From assembly GCA_026874595.1 (NCBI GenBank), contig CM049308.1, positions 21,491,867 to 21,555,866 on the forward strand: a stretch of DNA of 64,000 nucleotides. Direction: 5' to 3'. The position numbers were made by a program, and so were the translations under genes. The notes beneath the pieces were generated by a model, which worked only from the letters and a program-made list of their open reading frames with translations, made no database searches and had not been told where the DNA came from. This document shows, piece by piece, positions 60,488 to 64,000 of this stretch. Source of the stretch: Sipunculus nudus (lineage: Eukaryota > Annelida > Sipuncula > Golfingiida > Sipunculidae). Positions within the stretch are counted from its first letter, which is position 1, and every line of letters starts with the position of its first letter.

Positions 60488-62546
60488 TGGTCACAGTCAC
60501 ATACATTGCTCCAGCGCTGGGGAGGTAGTCAGTGGTCAGATACATTGATCCAGCGGGGGGGGGAATAGTCAGTGGTCAGATACATTGGTCCAGCGAAGGG
60601 GGGGGGGGGGGGGTAGTCAGTGGCCAGATACTTTAACAGAGCGGTGGGGAAGTAGGCAGTGGTCAGATACATTGACAGATCGGTGGGGAAGTAGTCAGTG
60701 GTCAGAAACATTGCTCCAGCGGAGGGGAAGTCGTCAGTGGTCAAATGCATTGGCTGGCCAAGCGTTGGAGAAGTAGTCAGTGGTCAGATGCATTGGCTGG
60801 CCAAGCGTTGGAGAAGTAGTCAGTGGTCATATACATTGGTCCAGCGAAGGGGAGGTAGTCAGTGGTCAGATACATTGGCCCAGCAGTGGGAAAGTAGTCA
60901 GTGGTCTGATACATTGTTCCAACGCTGGGGAGGTTGTCAGTGGTCAGATACATTGGCCCAGCAGTGGGGAAGTAGTCAGTGGTCAGATACATTAACAGAG
61001 CGGTGGGGAGGTAGTCAGTGGTCAGATACATTGACACAGCGCTGGGGAAGTAGTCAGTGGTATGATACATTGTTCCAACGTTGGGGAAGTAGTCAGTGGT
61101 CAGATACATTGCTCCAGTGAAGGGGAGGTAGTCAGTGGTCAGATACATATGTCCAGCCGTGGGAAAGTAGTCAGTGGTCTGATACATTGTTCCAACGCTG
61201 GCGAGGTAGTCAGTGGTCAGATACATTGGCCCAGCAGTGGGGAAGTAGTCAGTGGTCAGATACATTAACAGAGTGGTGGGGAGGTAGTCAGTGGTCAGAT
61301 ACATTGACAGAGCGGTGGGGAAGTAGTCAGTGGTCTGATACATTGTTCCAACGTTGCGGAAGTAGTCAGTGGTCAGATACATTGGTCCAGCGGTGGGGAA
61401 GTAGTCAGTGGTCAGATACATTGGCCCAGCGGTGGGGAAGTGGTCAGTGGAATTTACATTGCTCCAGATTTTTTGGAACTATTCAGTGGTCAGATACATT
61501 GGTCCAGCGGAGGGGAAGTAATCAGTGGTCAATCACATTGGTCCAGCTGGCGATGGGGAAGTAGTCAGTGGTCAGATACATTGGCCCAGCGGTGGGGAAG
61601 TAGTCAGTGGTCTGATACATTGTGCCAACGTTGGGGAAGTAGTCAGTGGTCTGATACATTGTGCCAACGTTGGGGAAGTAGTCAGTGGTCTGATACATTG
61701 TTCTAAAGTTGGGGAGGTAGTCAATAGTCAGATACATTGGCCCAGCGGTTGGGAAGTAGTCAGTGGGCAGATACATTGGTCCAGTGGTTGAGAAGTGGTC
61801 AGTGGTCAGATACATTGGTCCAGTGGTTGAGAAGTGGTCAGTGGTCAGATACATTGGCCAAGCGGTGGGGAAGTGGTAAGGGGCATTTACATTGCTCCAG
61901 ATTTTTTGGAAGTATTCAGTGGTCAGATACATTGGTCCAGCGGAGGGGAAGTAGTCAGTGGTCAAATACATTGGTCCAGCGGGCGATGGGGAAGTAGTCA
62001 GTGGTCAGATACATTGGCCTAGCGGTGGGGAAGTAGTCAGTGGTCTGATACATTGTTCTAACGTTGGGGGAAGTAGTCAGTGGTCAGATACATTGGTCCA
62101 GCGGTGGGGAAGTAGTCATTAGTCAGATACATTGGTCCAGTGGTTGGGAAGTGGTCAGTGGTCAGATACATTGGTCCAGCGGGCGATGGGGAAGTAGTCA
62201 GTGGTCAGATACATTGTCCAATTCTGGGAAAGTGGTTAGTGGTCAGAAACAATTGTCCACTGGTGGCGAACTGGTCAGTAGTCAGGTACATTGGTCCAGT
62301 GGTGGGGAAGTGGTCAGTAGTCAGATACATTGGTCCAGTGATGAGGAAGTGGTCAGTAGTCAGGTACATCGGCCCAGCGATGGGGAAATGATCAGTGGTC
62401 AAATACATTGGTCCAGTGATGGGAATATGTCAGTGGTCAAATACATTGGTCCAGTGATGGGAATAGGTCAGTTCTTAGATACATTAGTTACGCGGTTGGG
62501 ATGTGGTCAGTGGTCAGACACCTTTGTCCAGCTCTGGGTAAGTGAT
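60488..62546 (+). repeat. 39-bp minisatellite array 6, about 53 units
   Basis: Partner of array 4. It lacks the 351-bp duplication, has one extra GTGCCAACGTTGGGGAAGT unit at about 61660, and a longer G-run at about 60598. The 214-codon minus frame 60777-61421 is read-through. Confidence 0.95.
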
Positions 62547-64000
62547 CCAACATATTTTGTATATTACAATGAGAAAACGCGGTAAGAAAGAGACAGCCTT
62601 TATGAACATTTCTGTATACATTTGATATTAAGGCTAATACCGCCCAGTAAACCCTAGAACCAAGTATGCATGCTGAGTATTGTTTACCTTGCCCTATATC
62701 AAATCCTTTTGGCTTCACCATGCTGTAGGTACACCTTGTACAGGAGTACGTGGCTAAAGGACGGTCAATATATAGAAATGCAAGTGGGCAAGTCGAGAAT
62801 TGTTATAGTATAGATAAGACACAGAAGTGGCTGAGGCCATATATGAGAAGCCAGGTGTTTACTGCTTACACAACCAGTCCTTTAATTTAACCAATTATGT
62901 TTTATTTATATATTGATAAACTATATAATTGACCATAAATTATACTACAAGAAATAAGCTAGATACCTGCCCCCTTCAGAACGCTACCTGACCATTAATT
63001 CACCTTAGTGTCTTATCATTCGCCCGACCTCACGTCATGTTGACACCAATTTTTATACATTAGGTGCAAGTTTGATGAGTTCTCGGGGGGGGGGGGGGAG
63101 GGTGCTCTGGGGCCCCTTCTGGGGAATATAGCAGCACATGATATAATGTGACAGAGACGCATGCTTGCAGAATTATTCATCCTGATCCGGCTTACCTCTG
63201 GTCTTGATTGAAACTGTTTATTATGACGTGCAGAATGAAAACATTGATGTTAAAGCAATCTTAATCGGGCGCACTATACACTGGTTCAGGAGCTACGTCA
63301 GATCAGCAAATATAGTCACATCAACCAAAAATATAAGATTAAACAGACTCCATGCGCGCACACACAATATTATATAAACAGAGGAGAGATGTAACTGACA
63401 GATCACGAGAATTGTAAACTGAACATTCAGATTTTTGCGACCCCATGGACATTCAGGACGAGTTCGCTGCTCATAAAGAAATAAGAAGTGTCAATAAACA
63501 TACATTTCATGTGTACACTGATCTACACTGAAGAATATATTTAATGAATATGCATATGCCATTCCAATGTATGTATAATAACCCTGTTGTCAATCTGAGG
63601 CTGAAAGTTTACCAACCGGTAAACCAGACGGATATACCCCGAGTTAAAGGCCAACCCTCTAGAGTATATCACTCAGAACACGCAACAGGGGTGGAAGAAA
63701 TTCATATTTGAGCGTACCACGGATATAATAGTTGTAATCCGGGCGAATAAAACGTGGTCAGCAAATGGTGTTGTGTCTTACATGGCCGGCAATGTTTATC
63801 TCAAGCACAGCCAAATACATCATTGCACATGCCACAGCCATCACCGCAATCTTGATCTAACCACATACCACAGCACTTGAAAATGACAAAATAGCAGTTC
63901 AAAAGGGCAACATATCTGAACAAAGCGGCATATTAGATTGCCACACCCAATACCATTTTAATGGATGAGATGCATCATGTCGACCAATACTTCAGATACT
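62547..64000 (+). repeat. Flanking module Y3, cut by window end
   Basis: Partner of 47485-48937: junction, anchor at about 62730-62800, poly-G at 63085-63098. Confidence 0.88.
63644..64000. mobile_element. TTAA-flanked MITE in copy Y, cut by window end
   Basis: TTAA at 63644-63647 is followed by AGGCCAACCCTCTAG, as at 48581. The first 353 bases of the 443-bp element are present; the right end is outside the window. Confidence 0.9.

Larger units (their letters stand above)
54353..64000 (+). repeat. Segmental duplication, copy Y, cut by window end
   Basis: Collinear partner of copy X. Coordinate offsets against X run from about 16.19 kb at the start to 16.4 kb, then fall to about 15.14 kb after the 1.24-kb deletion. 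They rise to about 15.35 kb and end at 15.06 kb after the array 4 expansion. Base 64000 corresponds to 48937. Confidence 0.88.

Noticed and set aside
1-64000. tRNA genes and hammerhead ribozymes in the satellites
   Set aside because: I looked for GGTTCGAnnCC-type B boxes and for CTGATGAG plus GAAAC cores and found no convincing candidate. A covariance-model scan would be decisive.

Overview
This window looks like a repeat-dominated piece of a marine invertebrate genome, most probably a mollusc. The case for a eukaryote is direct: AT-rich spacers, microsatellites, minisatellites, transposons with target-site duplications, a non-LTR retrotransposon endonuclease, and one small model with plausible splice sites. 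The mollusc assignment is inference. It rests on dispersed repeats of types I associate with bivalve and gastropod DNA: CAGCTGAGC-bounded repeats with runs of GTCCGTCGTC, repeats carrying AGGTCACAGTGACCT, and a transposon end beginning TACCGTATTTCC. I see no prokaryotic gene, rRNA, tRNA or CRISPR array.

Layout. 0-5 kb: spacer, then a 1.53-kb TA-flanked DNA transposon (1813-3346) sitting inside a 77-bp satellite (1714-1812 and 3347-5031). 5-22.6 kb: two large arrays of a 39-bp minisatellite (5061-8448 and 11335-21370), each followed by a shared flanking module. The second array changes strand at about 19191. 22.7-29 kb: AT-rich spacer and a minus-strand Cys-rich/endonuclease reading frame (28192 to 26660), interrupted by one TGA and lacking a reverse transcriptase. 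29.4-38 kb: degraded flanking modules, repeats with two perfect estrogen-response-element-like palindromes, and a 2.5-kb TTAA-flanked element (33503-36034) holding a tentative three-exon gene of 106 codons. 38.2-64 kb: a directly repeated unit of about 16 kb. The first copy is about 38160-54352; the second starts near 54353 and runs off the window. Each copy holds two more 39-bp arrays and several modules.

One theme ties the window together. A module with a recognisable anchor (GATCAGGACTACGTGGCTAA-like, then GGACAAGTTGAGAC-like) recurs at least 13 times, always on the + strand. In five modules the 39-bp array abuts the same module junction (CCAACATGTTGTGTATTA-like), and in a sixth only about two degenerate units remain there. 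The locus therefore looks like an old tandemly amplified unit whose internal minisatellite expanded and contracted in place, later hit by DNA transposons. It does not look like scattered independent insertions.

Most long open frames here are by-products: 39 is 3 x 13, so a frame that lacks a stop in one unit stays open through the array. Real coding content is small: the broken retroelement endonuclease and, with low confidence, the gene inside the TTAA element. Boundaries of diverged repeats were judged by eye and are approximate.
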